Assembly (NCBI RefSeq): GCF_014235185.1
Contig: NZ_CP060131.1
Coordinates: 3,603,501-3,667,500 of the forward strand
Reading direction: 5' to 3'
Source: Pseudonocardia petroleophila
Lineage (GTDB): Bacteria; Actinomycetota; Actinomycetes; Mycobacteriales; Pseudonocardiaceae
DNA length: 64,000 nt
Each line of letters opens with the position of its first letter. Position 1 is the stretch's first letter. This document shows positions 1-8,831 of this stretch, in pieces. A program made the position numbers and the translations under genes. The notes beneath the pieces were generated by a model. That model had not been told where the DNA came from. It saw only the letters and a program-made list of their open reading frames with translations, and ran no database searches.

Positions 1-157
1 GATGCGACCGCGCGCCCTGGTGGGCGCAGACGCCCGGTTCATCCTCGGGATGAAGGCGCTGCTGCCGAGCCGCGGACTCGACGCGGTGTGGGCTCAGGGC
101 ATCGGTGTCCGAGCCGGGACCGAGGAGTCCACCCTCGGTCCCGGAAGGGACGCATGA
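1..157 (+). CDS. C-terminal end of a short-chain dehydrogenase-like protein (partial)
   Basis: An open frame enters from the left edge (codons in phase with base 2) and stops with TGA at 155-157, leaving 51 codons. The residues RALVGADARFILGMKALLP resemble the C-terminal tail of many actinobacterial short-chain dehydrogenases, where a VGADA-type segment precedes the last helix. The catalytic part lies outside the window, so the family is inferred from this tail only. The gene converges on the GlsB-like gene that ends at 172. The ATG at base 2 is probably internal. Confidence 0.45.
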   Translation, partial: MRPRALVGADARFILGMKALLPSRGLDAVWAQGIGVRAGTEESTLGPGRDA

Positions 158-171
158 TCTCGCCGGTGGAC

Positions 172-450
172 TCAGCGAGCGACGCCGCGCCGGCCGTAGG
201 TGCCGGAGACGATGGCGACACCGATGACCGCGAGGACGAGCTGGACGATGAGCTCGATCCAGTCGATGCCGTTGGTCGCTGTCGGCAGGCCGAGGGCGCG
301 GGCCAGGAAGGTCCCGAGGAGTGCGGCGACGATTCCCACCACGATGGTCAGCCAGATCGGGATGTTCTGCTTACCCGGAAGAATGAGCCGCGCCAGAACG
401 CCGATGATCGCGCCGATGACGATCGCAGTGATGATGCCGGTGACGGTCAT
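172..450 (-). CDS. GlsB/YeaQ/YmgE-family stress-associated membrane protein
   Basis: A 92-residue protein made almost entirely of three hydrophobic segments: MTVTGIITAIVIGAIIGVLA, a central IPIWLTIVVGIVAALLG and a C-terminal LIVQLVLAVIGVAIV. A G-rich first helix followed by a short ARLILPGK loop is typical of the transglycosylase-associated (GlsB/YeaQ) family, small inner-membrane proteins linked to general stress; their biochemical role is not established. The start at 450 is chosen because AGAGGAAAG lies just upstream of that ATG; a longer frame upstream has no comparable ribosome site. It converges on the partial gene to its left. Confidence 0.85.
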   Translation of the reverse strand: MTVTGIITAIVIGAIIGVLARLILPGKQNIPIWLTIVVGIVAALLGTFLARALGLPTATNGIDWIELIVQLVLAVIGVAIVSGTYGRRGVAR

Positions 451-683
451 GATGATTCTTTCCTCTACCTGATGAGACCTCTGCTCGCTGCAGGGCATGC
501 AGAGTGTGGAGCTTCACCCGGTCGAACGCACGACGAGGAGTCGGGCGTGTATCGGATCGTGATGTGGCGCCCGCTCCGCACGGATCTTCCATTCTGGTGG
601 CCGAGGGAATGATTTCTGGTTAGGCTGCCCTGGCCTGCTCGTTCCTGTGCCACAGGAGCCCGCGGGTACCGGGTCAGCGCCCG

Positions 684-866
684 TCATGGACGTCTGCCGT
701 CGGCGGATGCGCTGGCAGCGAGCTGGCAGACGACCTCGGCGGCAGCGGCGACGTGTGCCCGCTGAGCGTCGGTGGCCGCACAGGTGCCGTTGTCGATACC
801 GTCGACCAGCGCCCGCAGCATCCTCAGCACGTCGACGAGTTCATCGTTGTTCCACGAGTCGGTCAT
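684..866 (-). CDS. Small hypothetical protein
   Basis: A 60-residue frame beginning MTDSWNNDELVDVLRMLRAL, with an acidic amphipathic N-terminal half and an Ala-rich C-terminal half (HVAAAAEVVCQLAASASAD). No family is recognised. It lies divergently from the kinase at 1056, so the gap 867-1055 should hold both promoters. No strong ribosome-binding sequence precedes the ATG, and the call rests on the protein-like composition and on the lack of a better frame here. Confidence 0.4.
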   Translation of the reverse strand: MTDSWNNDELVDVLRMLRALVDGIDNGTCAATDAQRAHVAAAAEVVCQLAASASADGRRP

Positions 867-1055
867 GAACCCAGAGTGCTGCCGTCCCGGCCCGCGCGGC
901 GCCGTCCGAATGCCGATCGCGATGGTCCGAACAGGTGCATCCTGCGCAACGGAAATCACGTGGGCCACCGCGAACGGTGGCGTGACGACTCCCGGTGCGC
1001 GGTCGCGCCGGCATCAGGCAGGTGCGGGCGGCACAGGGCGGGGATCTCGGGCGTG

Positions 1056-2378
1056 ATGACGGTGCAAACGGGGAATGCGGTGTGGGTGACGACGACGAGA
1101 TCCCCGGGGGCGGACGGTCTCCTGGGTGGGCGCTATGCGCTGGGTGAGGTCCTCGGGATCGGGTCGTCGGCGGTGGTCCGTCGTGCCGAGGACGTGCGCA
1201 CGGGGCGGTTCGTCGCGGTCAAGCTGTTCTCGGCCGGGGGCTCGCTGGTGGAGCACCGCAGGCGTCGCCGCGAGGTCGAGGCCCTGACGCGGTTGCGGCA
1301 CCCGGGTCTGGTCCGCCTGCTCGACGGTGATCCCACCGGTGCGTGCCCGTTCGTCGTCACCGAGTTGGTCGAGGGGCCGACGCTCGCGCAGGCGCTGGTC
1401 GAGGGGGCGTGGGGGGCGGAGCGGGTCCGGCGGGTGGGTGCGGTGGTGGCGGCGGCTCTCGCGGTGGTGCACGTGGGCGGGTTCGTGCATCGGGACGTCA
1501 AGCCGGCGAACATCCTGCTCGATGGCGGGGGTCGGCCCCGGTTGGCCGATTTCGGCGTCGCTTGGGCGGTGGACGGGGCGACGGCGACGACGGCGGGTGC
1601 GGTGGTCGGGACGGCGGCGTACATGTCGCCCGAGCAGGTGGCCGGTCTGGAGGTGGGTCCGGCTACTGATGTCTACGCGTTGGGGCTGGTGTTGATCGAG
1701 GCGTTGACGGGTCGACGGGAGTATCCGGGATCGGCGGTGGAGTCGGCTGTGGCTCGTCTGAGCCGGTCGCCCCGGGTCCCGGGCGGGTTGCCGGTGGTGC
1801 TGGCGTCGGCCATCGGGGCGATGACCCGGACCGATCCGGCGCAGCGCCCCGGAGCGGCTGAGGTGGCGACGCTGCTGTCGGACACGGCGGCGTCGACCGG
1901 CGGTCCGGGCGCGTCTGCTCCCCGCTCCCGCTCGCGTCGTGGACTGTTGGCCGCGACGGCCTGCGTGCTCGCGCTCGGGGTGGCAGGGGCGGACGGGACC
2001 TCGGCGCCGAGCCCCCCGGTCGCCGAAGGGTCGGCGCCGACCGAGGCGGCCATTCCGCCGGTGACGTCCATGGCTCCGACCGGCCCTGCGACGGGCCGCC
2101 AGGACGAGGCGGCGCCGGTCGCCCGCTCCGTGCCCGAGGGAACGGGGCCGACCGAGGCCACCGTCGTCCCGGCTGTCGGCGGTGCGGAACGCTCTCCCGA
2201 TCAGGTCCCCACCGACGACCCGACGGCCCGCCCGGTCGAGGACGCCGACGACGGCAGCGCCGGCGCGGACGCCCCGTCCGAGGAGGAGGCGGGCCGGCCG
2301 GGGAACGGTGGTGGCCCGGGTGGGAACGGCCGGGGCAGGGACCACGTGGCCGGCCCGCCCGGACGCGCCGACGACTAG
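1056..2378 (+). CDS. Ser/Thr protein kinase with extracytoplasmic Pro/Thr-rich tail
   Basis: A 440-residue eukaryotic-type (Hanks) kinase. The domain starts with the glycine loop LGIGSSAVV and has the VAVK lysine (K56), the catalytic loop HRDVKPAN (H145, D147), the metal-binding DFG (D165) and the activation-segment end GTAAYMSPEQ, so all key residues are present. After about residue 270 comes an Arg-rich stretch and one hydrophobic segment (GLLAATACVLALGVAGA), then a low-complexity Pro/Thr/Glu tail with no PASTA repeats. It is probably a membrane kinase with a short external tail; the ligand is unknown. The start is the ATG directly after an in-frame GTG; the longer frame upstream is not kinase-like. 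Confidence 0.9.
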   Translation: MTVQTGNAVWVTTTRSPGADGLLGGRYALGEVLGIGSSAVVRRAEDVRTGRFVAVKLFSAGGSLVEHRRRRREVEALTRLRHPGLVRLLDGDPTGACPFVVTELVEGPTLAQALVEGAWGAERVRRVGAVVAAALAVVHVGGFVHRDVKPANILLDGGGRPRLADFGVAWAVDGATATTAGAVVGTAAYMSPEQVAGLEVGPATDVYALGLVLIEALTGRREYPGSAVESAVARLSRSPRVPGGLPVVLASAIGAMTRTDPAQRPGAAEVATLLSDTAASTGGPGASAPRSRSRRGLLAATACVLALGVAGADGTSAPSPPVAEGSAPTEAAIPPVTSMAPTGPATGRQDEAAPVARSVPEGTGPTEATVVPAVGGAERSPDQVPTDDPTARPVEDADDGSAGADAPSEEEAGRPGNGGGPGGNGRGRDHVAGPPGRADD

Positions 2379-2410
2379 GGGGAGGCCGGCGTCGCCAGGT
2401 CGGCGGGTTG

Positions 2411-2452
2411 CGTCGCGAGGTGGGCACGGCGTTGCCGCATCACCTCGCGACG
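2411..2452. terminator. Bidirectional hairpin between convergent genes
   Basis: A perfect 12-bp inverted repeat, CGTCGCGAGGTG at 2411-2422 and CACCTCGCGACG at 2441-2452, with an 18-base loop. It sits between the end of the kinase (2378) and the end of the membrane protein on the other strand, whose stop codon (2440-2442) touches the right arm. The position suits a terminator for both genes, although no U-tract follows. Confidence 0.6.
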
Positions 2453-3144
2453 CGCGGGAAGGCAGGCAGCTCCCACTCGTCGTCGGGGGTGCGCAGCACC
2501 CGGATCGCGAGCGCGCCCATGCCCAGCGCGGTCAGCCCCCACGCCACGAGGTCGAGCAGGGGCATCCCGAGGACGACGGACACCACGTGCAGCGGCTGCG
2601 ACGCGATCATCAGCGTGGCGACGGGCGTGGTGAGCAGCCGCGCCCGCCGGGCCGCCACGCCGAGCAGCACGGTGCCGACGACGTGCCCGAGGACGAAGAC
2701 CAGCAGGGCGATCGTCGGGGGGACGAGCGTGTCGGCCGCAGCGACCAGGTCCTCGGCCTGTGCGGCGGTGAGACCGGCCGCGGGAGCGATCGCGTAGACG
2801 GTGTCGACGAACCCGAGGGTGTACATCGCGAGGTAGCCGGGCACGAGGAAGGCGGCGGTCCACAGCGCCAGGGTGGGCACGTAGCGGCGGAGCAGGTGCA
2901 GCGCGGTGTACGCGCCCGGGAGCAGCGTGAACGTGGCGACGAGTCCGAGCCACAGCACCAGCGTCATCGTCGACGGTGCGGCGAGGGCGGCGGCGGCGTC
3001 GGGCGGGTAGACCGATCGGATCACCGCGACGGCGGCGGGTCCGACCGGCATCAGCACGGCGCCGACGACGCGGCGCAGGGTGCGGCGGTCGCGCACGGGC
3101 GCCGGGCCGGGACGGACGGGTGGGGCCTGCGGGTCGGTGGACAT
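2440..3144 (-). CDS. Integral membrane protein, six predicted helices
   Basis: A 234-residue protein with an Arg/Pro-rich cytoplasmic start, then about six hydrophobic stretches, for example VVGAVLMPVGPAAVAVI, TLVLWLGLVATFTLLPGAY and LVPPTIALLVFVLGHVVGTVLLG. The layout resembles DUF4386-type membrane proteins of actinobacteria, but the family is a weak match by eye. It is divergent from the response regulator at 3317, and the 172-base gap contains the palindrome CCGGTACCGG, a possible shared operator. Function unknown. Confidence 0.75.
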   Translation of the reverse strand: MSTDPQAPPVRPGPAPVRDRRTLRRVVGAVLMPVGPAAVAVIRSVYPPDAAAALAAPSTMTLVLWLGLVATFTLLPGAYTALHLLRRYVPTLALWTAAFLVPGYLAMYTLGFVDTVYAIAPAAGLTAAQAEDLVAAADTLVPPTIALLVFVLGHVVGTVLLGVAARRARLLTTPVATLMIASQPLHVVSVVLGMPLLDLVAWGLTALGMGALAIRVLRTPDDEWELPAFPRVAR

Positions 3145-3316
3145 GGCGACTCCTGGTGGGGACGGGGCCTGCGATCGGATCCAGCGTCGCGGGGGAGGGG
3201 CTCCGGGCGCCCGGGGTGCGCGCCCCGGCGGGACCCGCGCGACCGGGAGGAGTTCCCGGGTGCACCCGGGACCGCGCCCCTACCCGGTACCGGGTGCGGT
3301 GCCGGACAATCGTCGG

Positions 3317-3991
3317 ATGCCGCGGGCCGCCGGACAGGGTGAGATCAGGGTGCTCGTCGCCGATGACCACCCCATCGTGCGCGGCGGGCTGATCGCCCTG
3401 CTGGACACGCTCCCGGGTCTGGTCGTGGTGGGCGAGGCCGGAACCGGTCGGGACGCCGTGGCGCTGGCCCGGCGGCACCGGCCCGACGTCGTGGTGATGG
3501 ACCTGCGGATGCCCGATCTCGACGGGGTCGCCGCGACGCGCGCGATCCGCGCCGAGCTGCCGGACACGGCGGTGCTGGTGCTGACCATGTTCGACGAGGA
3601 CGCGCTGGTGGCCGCGGCGCTGGCGGCGGGGGCGCGGGGCTATCTGCTCAAGGGCGCGGAGTCCGCCGAGATCGACCGGGCCGTGCGGGCGGTCGCCGGG
3701 GGAGTGGCGATCTTCAGCCCGACGGTGGCCGACCAGGTGCTGCACCGGGCGGGCACGCCGCCGAGCACGGTGCTCGCGGGGCTGACGCCGCGGGAGCGGG
3801 AGGTGCTCGACCTGGTCGCCCGTGGGCTGGGCAACGCCACGATCGCCGGCCGGCTGGGGCTGTCGCCCAAGACGGTCGGCAACCACGTGTCGGCCCTGTT
3901 CGGCAAGCTCGGTGTGGCCACCCGCGCGGAGGCGGTGGTCCGGGCCCGCGAGGCGGGGCTCGGCACGGGACCGGTGGAGCCGGCGCGATGA
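3317..3991 (+). CDS. NarL/FixJ-type two-component response regulator
   Basis: A 224-residue regulator with an N-terminal receiver domain (VLVADDHPIVRGGL acidic pocket, phosphoacceptor D62 in VVVMDLRMPDLDG, conserved Lys in GYLLKGAE) and a C-terminal LuxR helix-turn-helix (LTPREREVLDLVARGLGNATIA through LSPKTVGNHVSALFGKLG). Such proteins bind DNA when phosphorylated by a partner kinase. The stop overlaps the start of the histidine kinase by four bases (ATGA), so the two are co-translated and almost certainly form the pair. The start ATG at 3317 places the receiver at the N-terminus. Confidence 0.95.
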   Translation: MPRAAGQGEIRVLVADDHPIVRGGLIALLDTLPGLVVVGEAGTGRDAVALARRHRPDVVVMDLRMPDLDGVAATRAIRAELPDTAVLVLTMFDEDALVAAALAAGARGYLLKGAESAEIDRAVRAVAGGVAIFSPTVADQVLHRAGTPPSTVLAGLTPREREVLDLVARGLGNATIAGRLGLSPKTVGNHVSALFGKLGVATRAEAVVRAREAGLGTGPVEPAR

Positions 3992-5919
3992 CCGACGGGG
4001 CGGCTCCCGGGCGCACCACCGCGCTCGCGCTGGCCTCGCTCGGCGTGCTGCTGGTCGCCCTGCTCGTCGCCGTCGCCGCCGTCGGGATGGGCCGGGGGCA
4101 CCCGATCGAGCCCTACGTGGTCACGAACCTGGTCGTCGGTGGGGGCTACCTCGCACCGGCGGCGGTGATCGCGCGGCACCGGCCCCGCTCGTCGCTGGTG
4201 CCGCTGCTGGCGGTGGGCGGGGTGGGCCACCTGCTGTCCGGGGTGGGTCTCGCCGGCGTCCGGCCCGCCCTCGACGCCGGGCTGCCCGGGCTGTCCGACG
4301 GGCTGGGCGTGCTGGCCGGGGTGGGCTGGCTGTTCGGGCTGGGACCGCTGTTCCAGCTCCTGCTCGTGCTGTACCCGGACGGGCGGCTGCCGTCACGGCG
4401 CTGGCGCTGGTACCCGTGGGCCGCGGTCGGGCTGCTGGTCGTGTCGGTCGGGGCGCAGCTCGTCGACCCGGACGGGGTGCTGGCCACCGGCGGCCTCGCC
4501 CCGGCCGACCTGGCCCTCACGGCGGTCGCGGTCGGCGCGCTCGTGGGCCGGTACCGCCGCGGGGACGAGGCGGTCCGTGGCCAGGTGCTCTGGCTGCTGC
4601 TCGCGGTGCTGGTCCTGGTCGCGGTCAACCTCGAACGCGCGGTGTCCGGCACCGGTCCCGAGTTCGGGCTGCTCGCGTTCGCGTGCGTGCCGGTGGCGAT
4701 GGCGATCGGGATCCTGCGCCACAACCTGCTCGACATCCGGGTCGTGGTGGCCCGCACGGTGCTCTACGGCGCGCTCGTCGCGGCGCTCCTCGGGGTGTAC
4801 GCGGTGGTCGCCGCGGCGACGACGTGGCTGTTCCCGGTGGACCGGGCCGGGTGGGGGCCGGTGGCGGCCGTGCTCGTCGTCGCGTTCGCCCTCGGTCCGC
4901 TGCGCGACGTGCTGCGCCGCGGCGTCACCCGGGCGTTCTACGGCAGGCGGGCCGACCCGGCGGTCGCCGCGGAGCTGGTCGGTCGCCGGCTCGGGGACGC
5001 CGCGGGCCTCGGGGACGTCCTGGAGCAGGCCCGGTCCACGCTGCGGCTGCCCGGTCTCGAGGTGCGCGACCCGGCCGGTGAGGTGCTCGCGACGGCGCCG
5101 CCCCGGGAGGCGACCGGCCCGCCGCACATCCGGACCGGGTACGCCGAGATCGCGTTGACCAGCCGCGGGGAGCAGGTGGGGACCCTCGGGATCACCCTGC
5201 GGACCGGGGAGTTCTCCCTGCACCGCGACGACAGCGCGGCGCTCTCGGTGCTCGCGGGCCCGATCGCGCTGCTGCTGCGGGAGTCCGCCCTCGCCGAGGC
5301 GCTGCGCACCTCCCGGGCGGGCGTCGTGCGGGCCAGGGAGAGCGAGCGGGCCCTGCTGCACCGGGATCTGCACGACGGGCTCGGCCCCACCCTCACCGAC
5401 GCCGCGTTCCGCGCCGACGCGGCGGCGAACCTGGTGCACCGGGACCCGGACGCCGCTGTCGCGCTGCTCGCCGACGTGCGCGCCGGCGTCCGCGGAGCGC
5501 TCGACGAGGTGCGCCGGGTCGTCTACGGCCTGCGCCCGCTCGCGCTGGAGGAGCGGGGCCTGCTCGGCGCGGTGCGGGAACGGGCGGCGAGCGCCCATCC
5601 CCTGCCGACCACCGTCGACGCACCTGGTCCGCTGCCCGGCCTCACCCCGGCCGTGGAGCTCGCCGCCTACCGCATCGCCATGGAGGGCATCGCCAACGCC
5701 CAACGACACTCGCGCGGTGCTCGGGTGCGGGTCCGGTTGGAGCACCGCCCGGACGTCCTGATCGTCGCCGTCGAGGACGACGGGGGAGCCCCGGCCGGCT
5801 ACCGGACCGGTGTCGGCCTGCGGTCGGTCGCGGAGCGCGCCGAGGAGCTCGGCGGCAGCGCGGAGGTCGTCGCCGACGACACGACGTGGCTGCTGACCGC
5901 CCGGCTACCCCTGCGATGA
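3988..5919 (+). CDS. Membrane sensor histidine kinase (HisKA_3 type)
   Basis: A 643-residue kinase. Roughly the first 310 residues contain eight or more hydrophobic segments, forming a membrane sensor without an obvious large external domain. A GAF-like linker follows. The dimerisation/phosphoacceptor helix contains HRDLHDGLGPTL (phospho-His near residue 462), and the C-terminus has a HATPase fold with N-box ELAAYRIAMEGIANAQRHS and a G-box region GVGLRSVAERAEELGGSAEV. This is the standard partner of NarL-type regulators, here encoded immediately upstream with an ATGA overlap. The signal sensed is unknown. Confidence 0.94.
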   Translation: MTDGAAPGRTTALALASLGVLLVALLVAVAAVGMGRGHPIEPYVVTNLVVGGGYLAPAAVIARHRPRSSLVPLLAVGGVGHLLSGVGLAGVRPALDAGLPGLSDGLGVLAGVGWLFGLGPLFQLLLVLYPDGRLPSRRWRWYPWAAVGLLVVSVGAQLVDPDGVLATGGLAPADLALTAVAVGALVGRYRRGDEAVRGQVLWLLLAVLVLVAVNLERAVSGTGPEFGLLAFACVPVAMAIGILRHNLLDIRVVVARTVLYGALVAALLGVYAVVAAATTWLFPVDRAGWGPVAAVLVVAFALGPLRDVLRRGVTRAFYGRRADPAVAAELVGRRLGDAAGLGDVLEQARSTLRLPGLEVRDPAGEVLATAPPREATGPPHIRTGYAEIALTSRGEQVGTLGITLRTGEFSLHRDDSAALSVLAGPIALLLRESALAEALRTSRAGVVRARESERALLHRDLHDGLGPTLTDAAFRADAAANLVHRDPDAAVALLADVRAGVRGALDEVRRVVYGLRPLALEERGLLGAVRERAASAHPLPTTVDAPGPLPGLTPAVELAAYRIAMEGIANAQRHSRGARVRVRLEHRPDVLIVAVEDDGGAPAGYRTGVGLRSVAERAEELGGSAEVVADDTTWLLTARLPLR

Positions 5920-6388
5920 GCCCCCGGTAGCCCCGCTCGCTGCAGGCCGGAAGCGGTGTCGTCGCGGTGGACCACGTCGAGCCGGCAACCGATCCGCCTC
6001 TCGCCCGGCGCAACCACGACCAGTCATCGAGGAGGGCGCGACGGCGACGAACCGCGTCGTCCCGGGCCGGCGTCGAGACAGTTGCCCAGACCCACCCAGA
6101 ACGCCGAGAAGGCCTGGTCAGGATCCCCAGCTGGGGCGCTGACCAGGCCTCAGGTGTCATGCAGGTCCGTCGACCTCGCCACTGGTACATGCGCGCAGCT
6201 CAGAGGGCTTTCGGGTCCTGGTTCGTCCCGGGAGGTCCAGCCGGATCCGAGCCCGTGGTCACTCAGTGAGTCACTCAGTCGTCGATCTTCGCGAACACCG
6301 TCGACCGGGGGGTGTGTCTGCTGTCGAACCGTGGTCGATGCGTGGTTGCGCCCTGATGGAGGACGTCTCGGCAGGTGTGCGCAGCGGG
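5920..6388. other. Gene-free stretch between convergent genes
   Basis: 469 bases lie between the end of the histidine kinase and the end of the enoyl-CoA hydratase on the other strand. The stretch contains the hairpin element at 6110-6150, two direct copies of GTCACTCAGT at 6259-6268 and 6271-6280, and no frame with convincing coding character. Part of the left flank (around 6050-6110) resembles the sequence before the second copy of the hairpin near 27260-27320. Confidence 0.6.
6110..6150 (-). terminator. Hairpin repeat, copy 1 (likely terminator of the minus-strand operon)
   Basis: AGGCCTGGTCA at 6110-6120 pairs perfectly with TGACCAGGCCT at 6140-6150. The 19-base loop contains its own palindrome CCCCAGCTGGGG. 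The same stem and identical loop recur at 27327-27369 directly after a tRNA gene, in the same orientation. On the minus strand the stem is followed by TTCT. This suggests an intrinsic terminator reused in the genome, here ending the hydratase operon about 240 bases downstream of its stop codon. Confidence 0.65.
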
Positions 6389-7159
6389 TCAGTGGAACCG
6401 CGGAGGTCTGCGCTCGAGGAACGCGGTCGTGCCCTCGTGGAACTCGGTCGTGCCGTAGAAGCCGGTGAGGGCCTCGAACCCCTGGCGCACCGACGGCAGG
6501 GCGAGGTCGGCGGCGCTGTCGACCGACGCCTTCGTCAGACGCATGGCCTGCGGGCTGTGGCCCAGCAGGGTGGTGCACCACTGCGCGACGACGGCGTCGA
6601 GCTCGTCGTCGGGCACGGCGGCGTTGATCCAGCCCATGTCGGCGGCCTCGGTGGCGGTGTAGTGCCGGCCGAGCAGCAGGATCTCCTTGGCCCGGCGGTC
6701 ACCGACGAGGCGGGGGAGCAGCTGGGTGCCGTACCAGATCGGGGAGCTGCCCAGGCGGCTGTCGGTGTGGGCGAACCGGGCGGACTCGGCGGCGACGGCG
6801 AGGTCGCACATGATGTTGAGCTCGTTGCCGCCGCCGACGCACCACCCGCGGATCTTGGCGATCACCGGCTTGCCGGTGCCGCGGATCGCCTCGGCCAGCC
6901 GGATCAGCACCCGCGCCATCCGCCGACCCTCGGCGGGGTCGAACGCGTCCTCCATCGCCACGTCGCCGCCGGTGGAGAACGCCTTGTCCCCGGTTCCGGT
7001 GAGGACCACGACCCCGGCGGCGGGGTCGGCGTCGGCGCGGTCGAAGGCGTCGATCAGCTCGCGCATGGTCTGCTCGCGGAACGCGTTGTGCACGGCGGGC
7101 CGGTCGAGGGTGATCGTCGCGACGCCGTCGGCCACGGCGTAGAGCACGTCCGGCGTCAC
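6389..7159 (-). CDS. Enoyl-CoA hydratase/isomerase family protein
   Basis: A 256-residue crotonase-fold protein starting VTPDVLYAVADGVATITLDRP. The oxyanion-hole segments are visible: DKAFSTGGDV (first half) and RGWCVGGGNELNIMCDLAVAAE (second half), followed by HTDSRLGSSP. The GGGNEL and SRLGSS segments recall MenB-like members rather than classical beta-oxidation hydratases. The start GTG overlaps the stop of the acyl-CoA synthetase by four bases, so it is the last gene of the livHMGFK-synthetase-hydratase operon. It likely acts on the CoA ester formed by that synthetase; the exact substrate is unknown. Confidence 0.88.
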   Translation of the reverse strand: MTPDVLYAVADGVATITLDRPAVHNAFREQTMRELIDAFDRADADPAAGVVVLTGTGDKAFSTGGDVAMEDAFDPAEGRRMARVLIRLAEAIRGTGKPVIAKIRGWCVGGGNELNIMCDLAVAAESARFAHTDSRLGSSPIWYGTQLLPRLVGDRRAKEILLLGRHYTATEAADMGWINAAVPDDELDAVVAQWCTTLLGHSPQAMRLTKASVDSAADLALPSVRQGFEALTGFYGTTEFHEGTTAFLERRPPRFH

Positions 7160-8811
7160 GATCCGGCCAGCTCGGCGCGCAGGCGGTACTTGAGCACCTT
7201 GCCGCCCACCGTGGCGGGCAGGTCGTCGACCACGACGATGCGCTTCGGTGTCTCGTACCCGGCGAGTCGCTCCCGGCAGAACGCGATCACCTCCTGCTCG
7301 TCGAGCGAACCGGTCGGCACGACGACCCCGACGACGGCCTCGCCCCACCGCTCGTCCGGCACCCCGACGACGGCCGCTCGGCCGACTGCCGGGTGCTGGA
7401 CCAGCACCGACTCGACCCGGATGCTGGAGACGTTCTCGCCGCCAGACTTCACGACGTCCTTGTAGCGGTCGACCATGATCCGCAGGCCGTCCTCGCCGTA
7501 GGTGCACATGTCGCCGCTGTGGAACCAGCCGTCGCGGAACGCGTCCCGGGTGGCGGTCTCGTCGCGGTAGTAGCCCGAGGTCATGGCCGGGGACCGGTAC
7601 ACGGCCTCGCCGGCCTCGCCGGGGCGGTCGTGCAGCGAGCGCCCCTCGGCGTCGACGACGGTGGACCCGAGCAGCGGGGTCGGCACACCCACGTAGTTCG
7701 TGGCGGGCGCGGTGCGGGCGTGCAGCTCGGGACGCCGGGTGGGCCACCAGCGGTGGCACGCGATGGCCTCGGTCTGCCCGAAGATCGCGACGAAGTGCAG
7801 GGTTCCGCCGCAGAGCTCGGTGAGTGACGTGGAGAGCGCCGGGTCCATCGCCGCCCAGCCGTAGACGACGACCGCGAGGCTGCTCAGGTCGACGCCGTCG
7901 GGGTCGGCGGTCGCCGCCCGCGCGACGTCGCCGAGGAACTGCGGCGAGCCGCCCCACAGGCAGGTGGCGCGCTCCTGGGTCACGGTCGCGGCCACCGCCG
8001 CCCCGGATGGCCTGCGGCCGAGCAGCACCGTTCCGCCGGAGAGGAACACCGACAGGACGAACGCGTGGTCGCCGATGTGGAACACCACCGGCAGGTACGT
8101 GCACAGCCGCAGGTCGGACTCCACGTCGAGGCCGCGGCTGTAGGACAGCGCGTGGCTCGACGCCGCGGCGTAGGAGTAGCTGTGGGAGATCATCACCGCT
8201 TTGGGCAGGGACGTGGTGCCCGAGGTCGGCAGGATCTCCCAGATGTCGTCGCCGTGGATGCGCACGTCGGGCTCGGTGTCGGCGACGCCGGAGATCCAGT
8301 CGTGGAAGTCGACGGCCCCCTCCGGCGGCGCGACGGTGCCCCGCACCGCCGCGGCCGGCTCCACACCGGCCGCGACGAACGGGGCACCGCGATCGACCCA
8401 CCGGTCGGCGTCGACCACCGCGACCCGGGCCTCGACGTGGCGGAGCATGTGCTCGACCATGTCGTCGGCCATCATCGTGTTGATCGGCACCGCGACCAGG
8501 CCCGCCTTGGCGATGCCGATCTTGGTGAGGTAGGCCTCGACCGAGTTCTCGCAGAGCATCGCGACCCGGTCACCCCGGGCCAGGCCGCGGGCCAGCAGCG
8601 CGTTGGCCACGCGGTTGGCGATGCGGTCGGCCTGGCGGTAGGTGACGCGGGCGTAGCGCGGGTCGGCCACCGCGTCCGGGGTGGCGACGATCGCGTCCTC
8701 GTCCGGCAGGCTCCAGGCCAGCCGTTCCAGGATGTCCCCGACCGCCGTCCGGTCCCAGCGGTTGTCGTTGCGCCGCCCGACCAGGTTCTCGACGTCGATG
8801 CCCACATTCAC
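7156..8811 (-). CDS. AMP-dependent acyl-CoA synthetase (FadD-like)
   Basis: A 551-residue member of the adenylate-forming family, which activates a carboxylic acid to acyl-AMP and then acyl-CoA. Motifs in order: the P-loop PTSGTTSLPKAV, the FGQTEA segment, GWFHSGDMCTYGEDG (the Asp that binds ribose), DRYKDVVKSGGENVSS (hinge) and a C-terminal GGKVLKYRLR with the catalytic Lys. The GTG start is the first in-frame start and lies 20 bases after the binding-protein gene. Its place between the ABC transporter genes and a hydratase suggests it activates the imported acid. Confidence 0.92.
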   Translation of the reverse strand: MNVGIDVENLVGRRNDNRWDRTAVGDILERLAWSLPDEDAIVATPDAVADPRYARVTYRQADRIANRVANALLARGLARGDRVAMLCENSVEAYLTKIGIAKAGLVAVPINTMMADDMVEHMLRHVEARVAVVDADRWVDRGAPFVAAGVEPAAAVRGTVAPPEGAVDFHDWISGVADTEPDVRIHGDDIWEILPTSGTTSLPKAVMISHSYSYAAASSHALSYSRGLDVESDLRLCTYLPVVFHIGDHAFVLSVFLSGGTVLLGRRPSGAAVAATVTQERATCLWGGSPQFLGDVARAATADPDGVDLSSLAVVVYGWAAMDPALSTSLTELCGGTLHFVAIFGQTEAIACHRWWPTRRPELHARTAPATNYVGVPTPLLGSTVVDAEGRSLHDRPGEAGEAVYRSPAMTSGYYRDETATRDAFRDGWFHSGDMCTYGEDGLRIMVDRYKDVVKSGGENVSSIRVESVLVQHPAVGRAAVVGVPDERWGEAVVGVVVPTGSLDEQEVIAFCRERLAGYETPKRIVVVDDLPATVGGKVLKYRLRAELAGS

Positions 8812-8831
8812 TCCTCGGTCGTCGGCAGCGG

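Noticed and set aside
2375..3886. Long minus-strand open frame of 503 codons
   Set aside because: Arg/Pro/His-rich product antisense to the response regulator and overlapping the membrane-protein gene in another frame; typical GC-rich shadow.
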